DNA of 33,189 nt from Deltaproteobacteria bacterium (GCA_026388535.1 JAPLJP010000177.1:1-33189), one strand, 5' to 3'. Numbered from the stretch's first letter, positions 8,108 to 16,187 are shown. Program-made: numbers and translations. The notes: generated from the sequence alone by a model not told the origin.

Positions 8108-9103
8108 ATGCTCAAAGTAATCGCGGATCAACCGGCCATCAAAAAATATGCCGGACAATTTAATAAAAAGTTTAAGCCCTTTATTGACGAAGAGATAAAG
8201 GTAAAACTGGGGCATCAGGGAGCAGGTTTTCCCGCGAAGGTTCTCTGGTCGAAAGAATTGGGTATCTGGAAATTCTCTCAAACCATAAAGGAAGTACGCT
8301 ACTGGAATGCTTTCGGCATAGGAAAGCCTGGAACGTCCAGTGTTATTTCCATTGCTTCCGAAATTAATTTCCCCTGGGAGCAAATAGATCGAAAAACCGG
8401 AGGAGCGTTTGCCGAAGACGCGTGGGGGAATGTTTTTGTAATTCATCGGGGTAAAATAGGCGGCGGGAAAAAGGGCATCGGGAAATTACTTTTTGAACAT
8501 AACTACCGGGGGGTCTGGTCCTTTATGGAAGACGGAGATTCAATCAGCCAGGTGGCGGTGATAGGCGATCTTAAGTCCAGCCGCTTTGCCCTGCAGGCGG
8601 CTCAATTTGTAAAAAAAATAGAAATAATGAAATCAACTGTAGTCCCTTCCACGCAAACAGAAATGAATTTTTCGGAAATAACTTTTCGGGAAGACTTGAT
8701 AGGAAGCGTTACTCCTTTACCCGAGGATGAAATCATCTCCGCGTGCGATCATGATCTGGTTGTCAGTGAATTGGCAGCTTTGCTTCAAAAACAAAAAGTA
8801 AAAATAGGAAATGATTCAGAGAGCGAGCTTTTCGCGGTTGATACTTCTGAAAACAGAATTTCTTATATTTTTGAAGTTTTAACCGATACAAAAGAAAAAA
8901 GTGTGCTGGCCGCGGCGGCTAAATTACTTTTGCAGACTTCTGCGGCCGCTTTAAATCCTCTTCCCGTCCTGGTTCTGCCGGAAGACAATGTAAATGGTTA
9001 TGCCAAAGAACTGCGCAGAATAAATATTTCCGTTATCGGTTTTCACTGGCAGGAGGAGAAAAAAGTTATCTTCTCAGGGTTGGAGAAAATCAAGTTTGCA
9101 TAA
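8108..9103 (+). CDS. hypothetical protein with possible decayed PD-(D/E)XK-like C-terminal domain
   Basis: I do not recognise this 331-residue protein as a named family. It lacks a signal peptide and membrane segments, so it is probably cytoplasmic. The N-terminal half (about 1-172) is a compact domain with a Gly/Lys-rich HRGKIGGGKKGIGK turn (113-126). A variable linker spans about 176-215. The C-terminal part (about 216-331) has a pattern seen in restriction-endonuclease-like folds. It runs from an acidic strand around D245, through FEVLTD (255-260), an Ala-rich helix and a VLVLPE strand (287-292), to a final VIGFHW strand. In active enzymes the second strand would end ExK; here the Lys is Leu258, so cleavage activity is doubtful. 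The start follows AGGAAGTTAATAATTT with plausible SD spacing. The stop codon overlaps a small inverted-repeat element. Confidence 0.8.
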   Translation: MLKVIADQPAIKKYAGQFNKKFKPFIDEEIKVKLGHQGAGFPAKVLWSKELGIWKFSQTIKEVRYWNAFGIGKPGTSSVISIASEINFPWEQIDRKTGGAFAEDAWGNVFVIHRGKIGGGKKGIGKLLFEHNYRGVWSFMEDGDSISQVAVIGDLKSSRFALQAAQFVKKIEIMKSTVVPSTQTEMNFSEITFREDLIGSVTPLPEDEIISACDHDLVVSELAALLQKQKVKIGNDSESELFAVDTSENRISYIFEVLTDTKEKSVLAAAAKLLLQTSAAALNPLPVLVLPEDNVNGYAKELRRINISVIGFHWQEEKKVIFSGLEKIKFA

Positions 9104-9227
9104 TACCATTCCGCTTGCGTCGCCTAACTTTATTGGCAGCGTCGTCGGCTTGCTCAACGTATTTCCATATACTCCTGCGGAGCCTCCGCCTTGCCGCCTC
9201 GCTATGCTTTGCAATCGAAATGGTATT
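9102..9227. mobile_element. MITE-like small inverted-repeat element
   Basis: A 126-bp unit is bounded by AATACCATTCCG (9102-9113) and CGAAATGGTATT (9216-9227), which are inverted copies with one mismatch. Inside is a hairpin, GCGGA-GCC-TCCGC, around 9177-9189. There is no open frame of note. The left terminus overlaps the TAA of the gene at 8108, so insertion may have redefined that protein's last residues. I saw no clear target-site duplication. It could be a non-autonomous transposon remnant or a structured intergenic repeat. Confidence 0.55.
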
Positions 9228-9267
9228 TACAATTCACGTATAAATATTTTTAGTTGAAAGTGTGGCG

Positions 9268-9324
9268 TAGTAACATGCTGCTCAGCCGCCGGCGAAGCCG
9301 GTCGGATGAAGCGGTTGGTTAGCA
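9268..9324 (-). repeat. attC-like recombination hairpin after the lipoprotein gene
   Basis: On the minus strand, four bases after the stop of the lipoprotein gene, GCTAAC opens an imperfect foldback that closes at GTTA (complement of 9271-9274). The core is a stem of CCGACCGGC against GCCGGCGG with loop TTC and one extra unpaired A, which resembles the extrahelical bases of integron attC sites. The closing R-box matches poorly beyond GTTA. Position and shape suggest a gene-cassette attC; the weak consensus keeps confidence low. Confidence 0.4.
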
Positions 9325-9327
9325 GTA

Positions 9328-9987
9328 TTACCGTTTTCTGCTGAAGTATCCTGGGTCAAACAGACTAAGGACATAAACAATTTTACTATCTTCGTGAGAT
9401 ATCTGTTCTTCGTTTTGATCCAATACAGATAAATGTAACGAGTACCATTTAGAGTTGTGAGGAGCTGCAACCCAGTAACTCCATTTCCATGTATTCCATT
9501 GCGGGTTCTTTGCAGGGGATTCCGTCATTTTTAATTGATAGCGAAGAATAAGCTTATTGCTTCCAGGTATGCTAATTTCATCAACATTTCTAATCAAACA
9601 TTTTCCGGAATTTCGCATGTCATCCATCAACTTTTTATAGAACTCTTTAGGGGTGTCTATTGATCCAGTTCCAATATTAACTGTGGCCATATATTGATTA
9701 TTTCTCGCAAAGATTGGAGCTTTTATGCCAGATTCCAATTCCCATTTATCACAAGCAGGAAGATAAAACACAATATCATTGGATGGGCTACCAATCATAA
9801 CATAAGGCTTCGTTTGAGGGTTACTAGAACCTACTACAATGAGTCCGGTTTTAGCATCACCTTCTATATCTTTTCCTGTATATAATATTTTCCCACTTGG
9901 CATCATAGAAGCACAACCAAAAAACAATAGCAGTAATAAAGCAATGGGTATTATAATCTTACCCCCAAAAATTAGATTGTTATTCAT
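9328..9987 (-). CDS. hypothetical lipoprotein, possible integron-type cassette gene
   Basis: This 219-residue protein has a lipoprotein signal: a hydrophobic stretch (about 8-23) and the lipobox LFFGCAS with Cys25 as the lipidated residue. I chose the ATG at 9987 over the in-frame one at 10011 because GAGGAG (9995-10000) lies seven bases upstream of it and inside the longer version. The mature part is soluble and mixed alpha/beta, with a Trp/Tyr-rich C-terminal third (WNTWKWSYWVAAPHNSKWYS). I do not recognise a family. The message is monocistronic. The stop codon is followed almost directly by an attC-like hairpin, and an A+T-rich sequence lies before the start. This is what a captured gene cassette would look like, without an integrase nearby. 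Confidence 0.8.
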   Translation of the reverse strand: MNNNLIFGGKIIIPIALLLLLFFGCASMMPSGKILYTGKDIEGDAKTGLIVVGSSNPQTKPYVMIGSPSNDIVFYLPACDKWELESGIKAPIFARNNQYMATVNIGTGSIDTPKEFYKKLMDDMRNSGKCLIRNVDEISIPGSNKLILRYQLKMTESPAKNPQWNTWKWSYWVAAPHNSKWYSLHLSVLDQNEEQISHEDSKIVYVLSLFDPGYFSRKR

Positions 9988-10158
9988 TTTTATTCTCCTC
10001 ATATGATTCATTTATGCTAACAATTAATATACCCGTCGGGTATTTTTCGAAATTTCGTGCAAGCCTATATCAATTCAAAAAAAATAAAAAGAGAAGAATG
10101 CGTCGCAAAATCAGAAAAAATAAACTTTTCCTTAATCGTGTTTTTCATGCTTATGATC

Positions 10159-11073
10159 CTACTTTACAACATTGCACAGAAGCTTTGCCTTGTCGCAGGA
10201 ATTAGACTCGAACTGCAAAATCGGATGATCAATTTTAAATTCCGTGAAAAGAATTGATCTTACTTTTTCTGCCAGATCGTCCACCTGGCTCAGCATTTGA
10301 TCAGGCACAGTAATGTGAACAGCCAGGGCGATATTTTCCGCCGATGGATTCCAGACATGCAGGTCGTGAATCTCCTTTACTCCTTCCAGCGATTCCAACG
10401 ATTTCTGAATATCGTGCAGGTCAATTCCGGGCGGCGTGGCATTCATCAAAATAAGAATGCTGTCTTTCAGCAAGCCCCAGCCGCTGAATAATATCATCCC
10501 GACAATTAACCAGGAGAATAACGGATCAAGCCAAAACCAGGGCTTGAAAATCCAGACAACTCCCAATACGGCAACAACCAGAGAGGTGGCGGCATCACTG
10601 ATCATGTGCAAAAAGGCGCTCTTCATGTTCAGGTTGACCTTCGAGCCGGCATGCAGCATCAGTGCCGAAATAAAATTGCCGGCAAATCCCAAAAGAGCAA
10701 TCCAAATAACAAATTGTCCCGCAATCGGCTGAGGATTTAAAAATCTTTTCCACGCCTCAATCGCAATGTAGAAACCAGCGCTATATAAAATCGCCACGCT
10801 GATTAATGTAGCGAATATTTCCACACGTTTGTATCCAAAGGTTTGTTTATGAGTAGGGCCGCGCCTGCCCAAAAGAAGGGCCGCATAGTTGATGACCAGA
10901 GAAATAAAGTCGCTTAAGTTATGCAGAGCGTCACTGATGAGCGCCATACTGCCGGAGATGATGCCGCCGTAAATCTGCACCGCCGGAATAATCAGATTCA
11001 TAATCATGGAGACGACTAAGCGTTTGCCCCATGATGCTTCTTCGTGACTATGGTTATGCTGATGTGTTGACAC
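10159..11073 (-). CDS. cation diffusion facilitator (CzcD/ZitB-like) metal efflux transporter
   Basis: This 304-residue inner-membrane transporter has six helices and a cytoplasmic C-terminal domain. The N-terminus is His-rich (HQHNHSHEE), as in zinc-handling members. The metal site motifs are present: D48, H51 and D55 in SDALHNLSD on helix 2, and H156 and D160 in HMISD on helix 5, consistent with a 2His-2Asp tetrahedral zinc site. The C-terminal domain (about 208-304) contains the family's DLHVWN motif. It exchanges protons for Zn2+ or similar divalent ions. The longest frame starts with GTG at 11073, just after an in-frame stop a few codons upstream; only a weak GGTGATGGA precedes it. Immediate neighbours do not suggest an operon. 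Confidence 0.92.
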   Translation of the reverse strand: MSTHQHNHSHEEASWGKRLVVSMIMNLIIPAVQIYGGIISGSMALISDALHNLSDFISLVINYAALLLGRRGPTHKQTFGYKRVEIFATLISVAILYSAGFYIAIEAWKRFLNPQPIAGQFVIWIALLGFAGNFISALMLHAGSKVNLNMKSAFLHMISDAATSLVVAVLGVVWIFKPWFWLDPLFSWLIVGMILFSGWGLLKDSILILMNATPPGIDLHDIQKSLESLEGVKEIHDLHVWNPSAENIALAVHITVPDQMLSQVDDLAEKVRSILFTEFKIDHPILQFESNSCDKAKLLCNVVK

Positions 11074-11172
11074 TGTTCCATCACCATGTTATTTGGCGGC
11101 ACAGATAAATTTGATCATCCCCTAAAAAGTAAACTGGCTGGTTTTCAGATGCTTCTGTGCATGCCGCAAAAC

Positions 11173-12894
11173 TCAAAGATTGCGAACAACCCGGAACCCA
11201 AAACCCATAAATTCGTACTGGTCATACGGGCTGGCCTGACCACGTCTGGCAACCGCAGCATTAGACGCAGAATATGCAAAACTGCCGCCACGTAAAACCC
11301 TGGTTCCCCCTGAAGCCGGCCCTGGATAGTCTGTCACTGCTCCGGTAATCGCATAATTTGGCGGCGTTCCATTGTCTGCATACCAATCCCAACACCACTC
11401 CAACACGTTTCCACTCATGTCGTACAAGCCAAGCTCGTTTGCCAGCCTGGTTTCTGCCGGGTGCGTTTTAGCGTCGCTGTTTTCACTTGTCCAGGCATAA
11501 CCTTCGATCAAATCGCCGCTCGTCGTTGGATTCGGGTCGCCCGCGAATTCCTTCTGATATCCGCTAGTATAAGTCCCGCCTGTGTATCCAGAACCGCTGG
11601 TGGCGCCCATGGCCGCCCACATCCATTCCATCTCCGTCGGCAGGCGATAGCCTTTAGCATGCCCGTCTGCAATAACCGCATTCCAGGTGGCATTGCTAGA
11701 GGTCGGCACAGGACCCCAGTCCGCGGGATCGGTGCTTCCGCTTATTTTATAAACCGGGGTCAGACCTTTCAGTATGCTCAGTTTATTGCAGAATACCAGC
11801 GCATCGTACCAGCTAACTTTTTGTACCGGGTCACTTTCACTTCCCGAAGAATAAATCAGATCACTGGGATCTAATCCCGTAACATAGTAAAATTGATTCC
11901 GGGTAATTTCCGCTTTGCTCATGTAAAAACCTGTTACAGTGCTTGTATTTGCTGGCGCGGCATCCCTCTGAAAAGTGCCGCCGGGAACCGCTATCATTGG
12001 TTCTATATCAGAGAATTGTCCCCACTTGGTTACAGTGACCGTGTAATCCTGCGTAACGCCATTTGCGTCTGTTACCGTGTAAGTCACAGGATCGGCAAAT
12101 TTATTGGCTGTCGTCCCGCTTATCTGAACGGTTGAATCTATTTTGACGCTGGCACCGGTTGTGATAAATGACGCTACTAGAGATGTTAGGTTCGCGTCAG
12201 ACGGAACCTTGACGACTATTGTATGCGCTGTCTCGTTGATAATACCCGTTGCCGCCGGTGTGGCAAAAGAAAACCTGGTGATAGCCTTAGCATCAGCAGA
12301 CGCAGGCGTAACTGTCACTTCATAGTCCTGCTTTGAGCCGTCCTCAGCTGTCACCGTATAAGTTACCGGAACAGAAAAGTCTTGCGCCCCAACAGGGCTG
12401 ATGCTTTTGCCCGTATGAATAATTGTAGGTGTCAGTAAGGTTAAAATAGTATTATGTGGTACAATAATTGATATCTTATGATCTTCTTCCGAAATAATTC
12501 CCGTTGCCGCCGGAGTTGCAAAATTGAACTCGGTGATGGCTTTATCCGGGTTTAACCCAGGCGTCACTGTAACTGTGTAGGTTTGAGTTGAGCCATCCGC
12601 TGCTGTTACCGTGTAAATAACAGGACTGGAAAAATTTTGCGCCACTCCCGATTCGGGGCTGATGCTTTTGCCCGCATAAGTAATCGTCGGAGTTAAAGAT
12701 GTCAGGTAAGTTCCAAAAGGAACTTCGACGGCTATCGTATGCGCTGTGACATTGATAATACCCGTTGCCGCCGGAGTTGCAAACTTGAACTCGGTGATGG
12801 CTTTGGTGCTATCCAGAGGACTATCTAGGCTCGCACATCCCACAACAATAATCCCCAGCGCTACGATGAGAAATACCTCAAGAAATCTTTTCAT
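11173..12894 (-). CDS. lipoprotein with three Ig-like repeats and a SUMF1/FGE-type domain
   Basis: This 573-residue lipoprotein has a signal peptide and the lipobox VVGCAS, with Cys20 lipidated. Three tandem domains of about 86 residues begin with KAIT at 31, 118 and 203. They share FATPAATGII, a closing YTVTVT strand and an intervening YAGKSISP-type turn, resembling DUF5018/cadherin-like beta-sandwich repeats. A formylglycine-generating-enzyme-sulfatase-type domain follows (about 296-573) with VPGGTF, YRLPTEMEWMWAA, DMSGNVLEWCWDW, RVLRGGSF and GFRVV. Most bacterial proteins with this domain are not sulfatase activators, so a ligand-binding or surface role is as likely. GGAGATAAA precedes the ATG. 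DNA repeats near 12238, 12499 and 12757 reflect recent internal duplication. Confidence 0.9.
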   Translation of the reverse strand: MKRFLEVFLIVALGIIVVGCASLDSPLDSTKAITEFKFATPAATGIINVTAHTIAVEVPFGTYLTSLTPTITYAGKSISPESGVAQNFSSPVIYTVTAADGSTQTYTVTVTPGLNPDKAITEFNFATPAATGIISEEDHKISIIVPHNTILTLLTPTIIHTGKSISPVGAQDFSVPVTYTVTAEDGSKQDYEVTVTPASADAKAITRFSFATPAATGIINETAHTIVVKVPSDANLTSLVASFITTGASVKIDSTVQISGTTANKFADPVTYTVTDANGVTQDYTVTVTKWGQFSDIEPMIAVPGGTFQRDAAPANTSTVTGFYMSKAEITRNQFYYVTGLDPSDLIYSSGSESDPVQKVSWYDALVFCNKLSILKGLTPVYKISGSTDPADWGPVPTSSNATWNAVIADGHAKGYRLPTEMEWMWAAMGATSGSGYTGGTYTSGYQKEFAGDPNPTTSGDLIEGYAWTSENSDAKTHPAETRLANELGLYDMSGNVLEWCWDWYADNGTPPNYAITGAVTDYPGPASGGTRVLRGGSFAYSASNAAVARRGQASPYDQYEFMGFGFRVVRNL

Positions 12895-13217
12895 TTTATC
12901 TCCACAGGAATTAATTTATTTTACGCGCAAACGGACCAACCCCCCAAAAAACAAAAATGCCTCGACTAAAATCGCGCACAAATCATTACAAAAATTATCA
13001 TATGATGATTTTACTAATCAAGTAAAAAACCGACCAAATAAAGTTAATACTATTTCGATTTTACCTGCGGTTATCGAACAATATGAACACCCTTTTGTCA
13101 ATACAAATTTAATCACTTAATTCTTGAATGGGGGGGAAATAAATTTATCCTTATTTTGTTACAAATGAAACATTCTCTTTATTTTTTCAATAAAAATATA
13201 TCTCTTAATACCCCCTA
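12895..13217. other. A+T-rich intergenic region
   Basis: This region separates two minus-strand genes and should hold the promoter of the SUMF1 lipoprotein gene. On the minus strand a TTGACA lies at 13095-13100, but no good -10 is at standard spacing. A perfect 10-bp palindrome, ATCATATGAT, sits near 13000. I see no RNA gene and no credible open frame. Confidence 0.45.
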
Positions 13218-14063
13218 CTAAAAAGTGAAGCTGGCGGAAAATCCTCCGTAAAGAAATGCACTATCCCTATCTGATGGATTAGCCGCGATCTTTAAACCGC
13301 GACCTCTCATTTCGTATCTGGCATCATCACTGAGCGGAAACACGTAAATTATAACCGGAGTGATAGTCAAGTACTTGGTCACCGAAACCGGCAGGGAAAC
13401 AGACACTGTCGCGTCATGAAAGTTATTGAATTTGTCCGCCGTTGCGGCTGAATTGCTGTCATATTTTGCATAAGTTGTCGCGTCTTCGCTTTTCAGATAG
13501 CTTGCCGTTGCCGCCAGTTTCAAACCGATCTTCTCATGCAAAGTAAAAGTATGGGAAACTCCCAGCAGAACATACCACTGATGATAATGATCAATTTCCT
13601 TGTAAACAGTCAGTGTGGGCGCCAGAATTGTATCCAGACCAAGAGTGATAAATAATTCCTGAGAATCAAGCGGATCGGCAGTTCCCGCGTATGGCGCGGC
13701 CAGTGCATAGTATATATAGCCCGCGCCCACTTGTAAAATTCCGAATTTATGTGAATAAAAAAAAGTTAAATCTGTTTCCGTAAAATTGGAAGAATATTTT
13801 TCGTCTCCTGTGCTATAAGGTTTGGTATCCATATTTTCCCAAAAGTTTATCGTAAAACCTTTATAGCCTACTGTCAGCGATGGTTGAATAACAGCGCTTT
13901 GGCGCGTTAATTCCTGTCCGCGCCAGATATAGGCGCTCAAAAAACTTGCGGCCACTTCACCCGTCACCCTCTCCTCCTCAGCGGCGATGGAAGTCCGCGC
14001 GAAACCTAGCAAAACCAGGGCAGTAATAAAAACAACGATTGATTTTCTAAAAATTTCTTTCAT
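13218..14063 (-). CDS. putative outer-membrane beta-barrel protein (TorF-like porin)
   Basis: This 281-residue protein has a signal peptide (1 to about 27, cleavage after SIAA). The rest is built of alternating hydrophobic/polar strands and ends in an aromatic residue (SASFTF), the C-terminal signature of barrels inserted by the Bam complex. An early strand carries AYIWRGQELT, typical of the TorF-family/uncharacterised porin group. No enzymatic motif is visible, so passive transport or a structural role is inferred. GAGGAG precedes the ATG. It is divergent from the citramalate synthase gene, with about 220 bases between its start and that gene's promoter. The family call is moderate; the barrel call is firm. 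Confidence 0.82.
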   Translation of the reverse strand: MKEIFRKSIVVFITALVLLGFARTSIAAEEERVTGEVAASFLSAYIWRGQELTRQSAVIQPSLTVGYKGFTINFWENMDTKPYSTGDEKYSSNFTETDLTFFYSHKFGILQVGAGYIYYALAAPYAGTADPLDSQELFITLGLDTILAPTLTVYKEIDHYHQWYVLLGVSHTFTLHEKIGLKLAATASYLKSEDATTYAKYDSNSAATADKFNNFHDATVSVSLPVSVTKYLTITPVIIYVFPLSDDARYEMRGRGLKIAANPSDRDSAFLYGGFSASFTF

Positions 14064-14283
14064 AACGAATCTCCTCTTTTTTATATTTGCGTTTAATCTT
14101 TGCAGGAGAATATAAGAACAAAAGATATGCCATTTTATATTTCCCCAAACAGATGAGATTTAACAAATCGTAATGTTTATGTATTTCCCGACATGATTGT
14201 TAGCGACGGACGTAAAATGAGAGGACATAATTGTTGGTTTATAAAAAGTTATGGACATAAATGATTGAAGTATTTAATTTCTA

Positions 14284-14312
14284 TTGACAAAGTTTGCCGA
14301 AAAAATTAGTAT
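14284..14312 (+). promoter_or_regulatory. sigma70-type promoter of the isoleucine leader and cimA
   Basis: The -35 TTGACA (14284-14289) and -10 TAGTAT (14307-14312) are separated by exactly 17 bases, a near-consensus promoter. The expected start near 14319 puts the leader-peptide ATG (14338) close to the 5' end of the transcript. The spacing between promoter, leader peptide and terminator is what transcription attenuation requires. Confidence 0.8.
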
Positions 14313-14337
14313 CCTCCAAAAGGTAACAATTGACGCT

Positions 14338-14418
14338 ATGAACACGATCAACATTCAAGAAATAATAATTAGCAACATTATAATTAGCTTCTCCATAGGA
14401 GGCTTGGTCGCGGAATAG
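14338..14418 (+). CDS. isoleucine-rich leader peptide (attenuator) of cimA
   Basis: This is a 26-codon open frame from ATG 14338 to TAG 14416-14418, lying between a strong promoter and an intrinsic terminator. Nine residues are isoleucine (positions 4, 6, 9-11, 14-16 and 20), including two triplets, and Leu23 and Val24 follow. Such leader peptides sense charged tRNA: when Ile-tRNA is scarce the ribosome stalls on the Ile codons, the terminator cannot form and the biosynthetic gene is transcribed. The gene downstream encodes citramalate synthase, which starts the pyruvate route to isoleucine, so sensor and pathway match. AAGG near 14320 is the only SD candidate, about 14 bases from the ATG, somewhat far. 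The frame is too short for standard gene finders. Confidence 0.8.
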   Translation: MNTINIQEIIISNIIISFSIGGLVAE

Positions 14419-14482
14419 TATCAACTCGAAATAAACAAAATTTCAATCCGCTGCCGGGCGATCCCGTCAGCGGATTTTTTTT
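14386..14482 (+). terminator. attenuator: intrinsic terminator with candidate alternative stems
   Basis: The terminator stem pairs AATCCGCTG (14445-14453) with CAGCGGATT (14468-14476), extended by CGGG/CCCG, and runs into eight T (14475-14482), 15 bases before the cimA ATG. Upstream, AGC-TT-CTCC (14386-14394) can pair with GGAGGCT (14398-14404) as a 1:2 hairpin inside the leader frame. The alternative is weaker: GCGGA (14410-14414) can pair with TCCGC (14447-14451), flanked by GG/CC across a small internal loop, which would break the terminator. The terminator is certain; the antiterminator pairing is my inference. Confidence 0.85.
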
Positions 14483-14497
14483 GAAAGTGAGGGGAAA

Positions 14498-16084
14498 ATG
14501 ACAAAAAATAAATTACTGGTTTACGACACAACTTTAAGGGACGGAACACAGGGGGAACAAACAAATTTTTCGGCGGAAGAAAAATTGCGAATCGCCCAGC
14601 GCCTCGATGATGTTCATTTTCACTATATTGAAGGGGGCTGGCCCGGTTCCAATCCCAAAGATATGCGTTTTTTCGAAATGGCCAAAGCCGTTAAATTTAA
14701 AAATTCACGTCTGACCGCATTCGGCAGTACGCGCCGGCCGCATACAAAACCAGAAGCATGTTCTAATTTAAAAGCATTGGTAAAAGCCGGCACTCCTGCC
14801 GCCGCTATTGTCGGGAAATCGTGGGATTTGCACGTAACCGAAATTCTTAAAACCGACTTGAACGAAAATCTCGCCATGATTGCCGATTCTATCGAATATC
14901 TGAAATCGATGGGCAAGGAAGTACTTTTTGACGCCGAACATTTTTTTGATGGCTATAAAAACAATCCCCGTTACGCGACTAAGGTTGTTAAAACAGCACT
15001 TGCTGCCGGAGCGGACATGATTGTTCTTTGCGATACCAACGGCGGTTCTATGCCCCATGAAATCAGTGCCATCGTAAGAAAAATTTCTTCCCATATTTCC
15101 TTAGATATTGTCGCGATTCACGCGCATAATGACGGCGGACTTGCAGTTGCCAATTCCATCGCCGCTGTGCAGGAAGGCGTGAAAATGATTCAGGGCACTA
15201 TAAACGGTTACGGCGAAAGATGCGGAAACGCCGACTTGATAACGCTTATTGCCAATCTGCAATTAAAACTCGGCAAAAATTGTCTGCCGCCGGAATCGAT
15301 CCGTCAACTTACAAGCCTTTCTCATTATGTAAGCGATGTTGCCAATGTCCCGCCGCTTAATTCGCGGCCATTTGTTGGCCGCAGCGCTTTCGCGCACAAA
15401 GGCGGGGTGCATGTCAGCGCTGTGGTCAAAAACTCCACGGCCTATGAGCATATCCAACCGGAGCTTGTCGGCAATCACCGGCGCGTTTTAGTTTCTGATC
15501 TGGCAGGTAAAAGCAACGTTGAATATAAAGCCAAAGAATTGGGCATTGATATCACTAAAGATGACACCCTCAGTAAAAAAATAGTGCATGAAGTGAAGCT
15601 TATGGAAGACCGCGGTTTTCAGTTTGACGCTGCCGACGGTTCGCTTTCTCTGCTGATTAAGAAAACAATCGGTGAATTTATCGAACCATTTAACCTGGAA
15701 TGCTTCAGCGTTATTACTTCACGCACAGAGAATAACCCCTGCCTTTCTCAGGCGACGATAAAAATATCTGTTGCCGGCGAAGAAGAATTAACCGCCGCTG
15801 AAGGAAACGGTCCGGTAAACGCTCTGGACCATGCCTTGCGTAAGGCGCTGACAAAGTTTTATCCGCAAATCAAGGATATGCATCTGGTTGATTTCAAAGT
15901 GCGCACGCTGGAAGGTTCGGAAGGAACAGCCGCCGGTGTCCGGGTGCTTCTGGATTCGACGGATGGCGAAGAATTCTGGAGCACTATCGGTGTTTCCGAA
16001 AATATTATTGAAGCCAGTTGGCAGGCTCTTGTTGACAGTATTGAATATAAACTGAGCAAGGAGGAAAATCTCAACATAAAATAA
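14498..16084 (+). CDS. cimA: (R)-citramalate synthase
   Basis: This 528-residue enzyme of the LeuA/DRE-TIM superfamily condenses pyruvate and acetyl-CoA to citramalate, the first step of the threonine-independent isoleucine pathway. The catalytic start of the barrel is seen as DTTLRDGTQ (10-18), where the Asp and Arg bind metal and substrate. The metal-binding HAHNDGG lies near residue 208, and NGYGERCGNADL follows. The C-terminal third (about 390-520) is the allosteric LeuA-type regulatory domain, containing TAEGNGPVNALDHALRKAL. Length and the IEGGWPGSNPKD motif fit the long citramalate synthase family rather than isopropylmalate synthase. GTGAGGGG directly before the ATG is a good SD. Expression is almost certainly controlled by the upstream isoleucine attenuator, and the enzyme probably by isoleucine feedback. 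Confidence 0.93.
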   Translation: MTKNKLLVYDTTLRDGTQGEQTNFSAEEKLRIAQRLDDVHFHYIEGGWPGSNPKDMRFFEMAKAVKFKNSRLTAFGSTRRPHTKPEACSNLKALVKAGTPAAAIVGKSWDLHVTEILKTDLNENLAMIADSIEYLKSMGKEVLFDAEHFFDGYKNNPRYATKVVKTALAAGADMIVLCDTNGGSMPHEISAIVRKISSHISLDIVAIHAHNDGGLAVANSIAAVQEGVKMIQGTINGYGERCGNADLITLIANLQLKLGKNCLPPESIRQLTSLSHYVSDVANVPPLNSRPFVGRSAFAHKGGVHVSAVVKNSTAYEHIQPELVGNHRRVLVSDLAGKSNVEYKAKELGIDITKDDTLSKKIVHEVKLMEDRGFQFDAADGSLSLLIKKTIGEFIEPFNLECFSVITSRTENNPCLSQATIKISVAGEEELTAAEGNGPVNALDHALRKALTKFYPQIKDMHLVDFKVRTLEGSEGTAAGVRVLLDSTDGEEFWSTIGVSENIIEASWQALVDSIEYKLSKEENLNIK

Positions 16085-16111
16085 TACCCAGCCGCATTTT
16101 TAGCTTCCCAT

Positions 16112-16140
16112 GAAGCTTTCGTTGCGAAAGCTTCTGTTTC
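16112..16140 (+). terminator. hairpin after cimA, terminator-like
   Basis: GAAGCTTTCG (16112-16121) and CGAAAGCTTC (16125-16134) form a perfect 10-bp stem with a TTG loop, followed by TGTTTCTT. The T-tract is interrupted, so termination may be partial and allow some read-through to the gene at 16188. Confidence 0.55.
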
Positions 16141-16187
16141 TTGATATATATCTTTCGCAAAAGTAAAAAATATTAGGAAGTTAAAAC

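Noticed and set aside
9268-9324. Complete integron
   Set aside because: There is only one weak attC-like site, with no integrase gene, attI or second cassette.
12143-12325. Plus-strand ORFs opposite the repeat lipoprotein
   Set aside because: They repeat because the opposite strand encodes tandem domains; no independent coding evidence.
14419-14497. Riboswitch upstream of cimA
   Set aside because: The structure is fully explained by a leader peptide plus terminator; no known aptamer core is visible.
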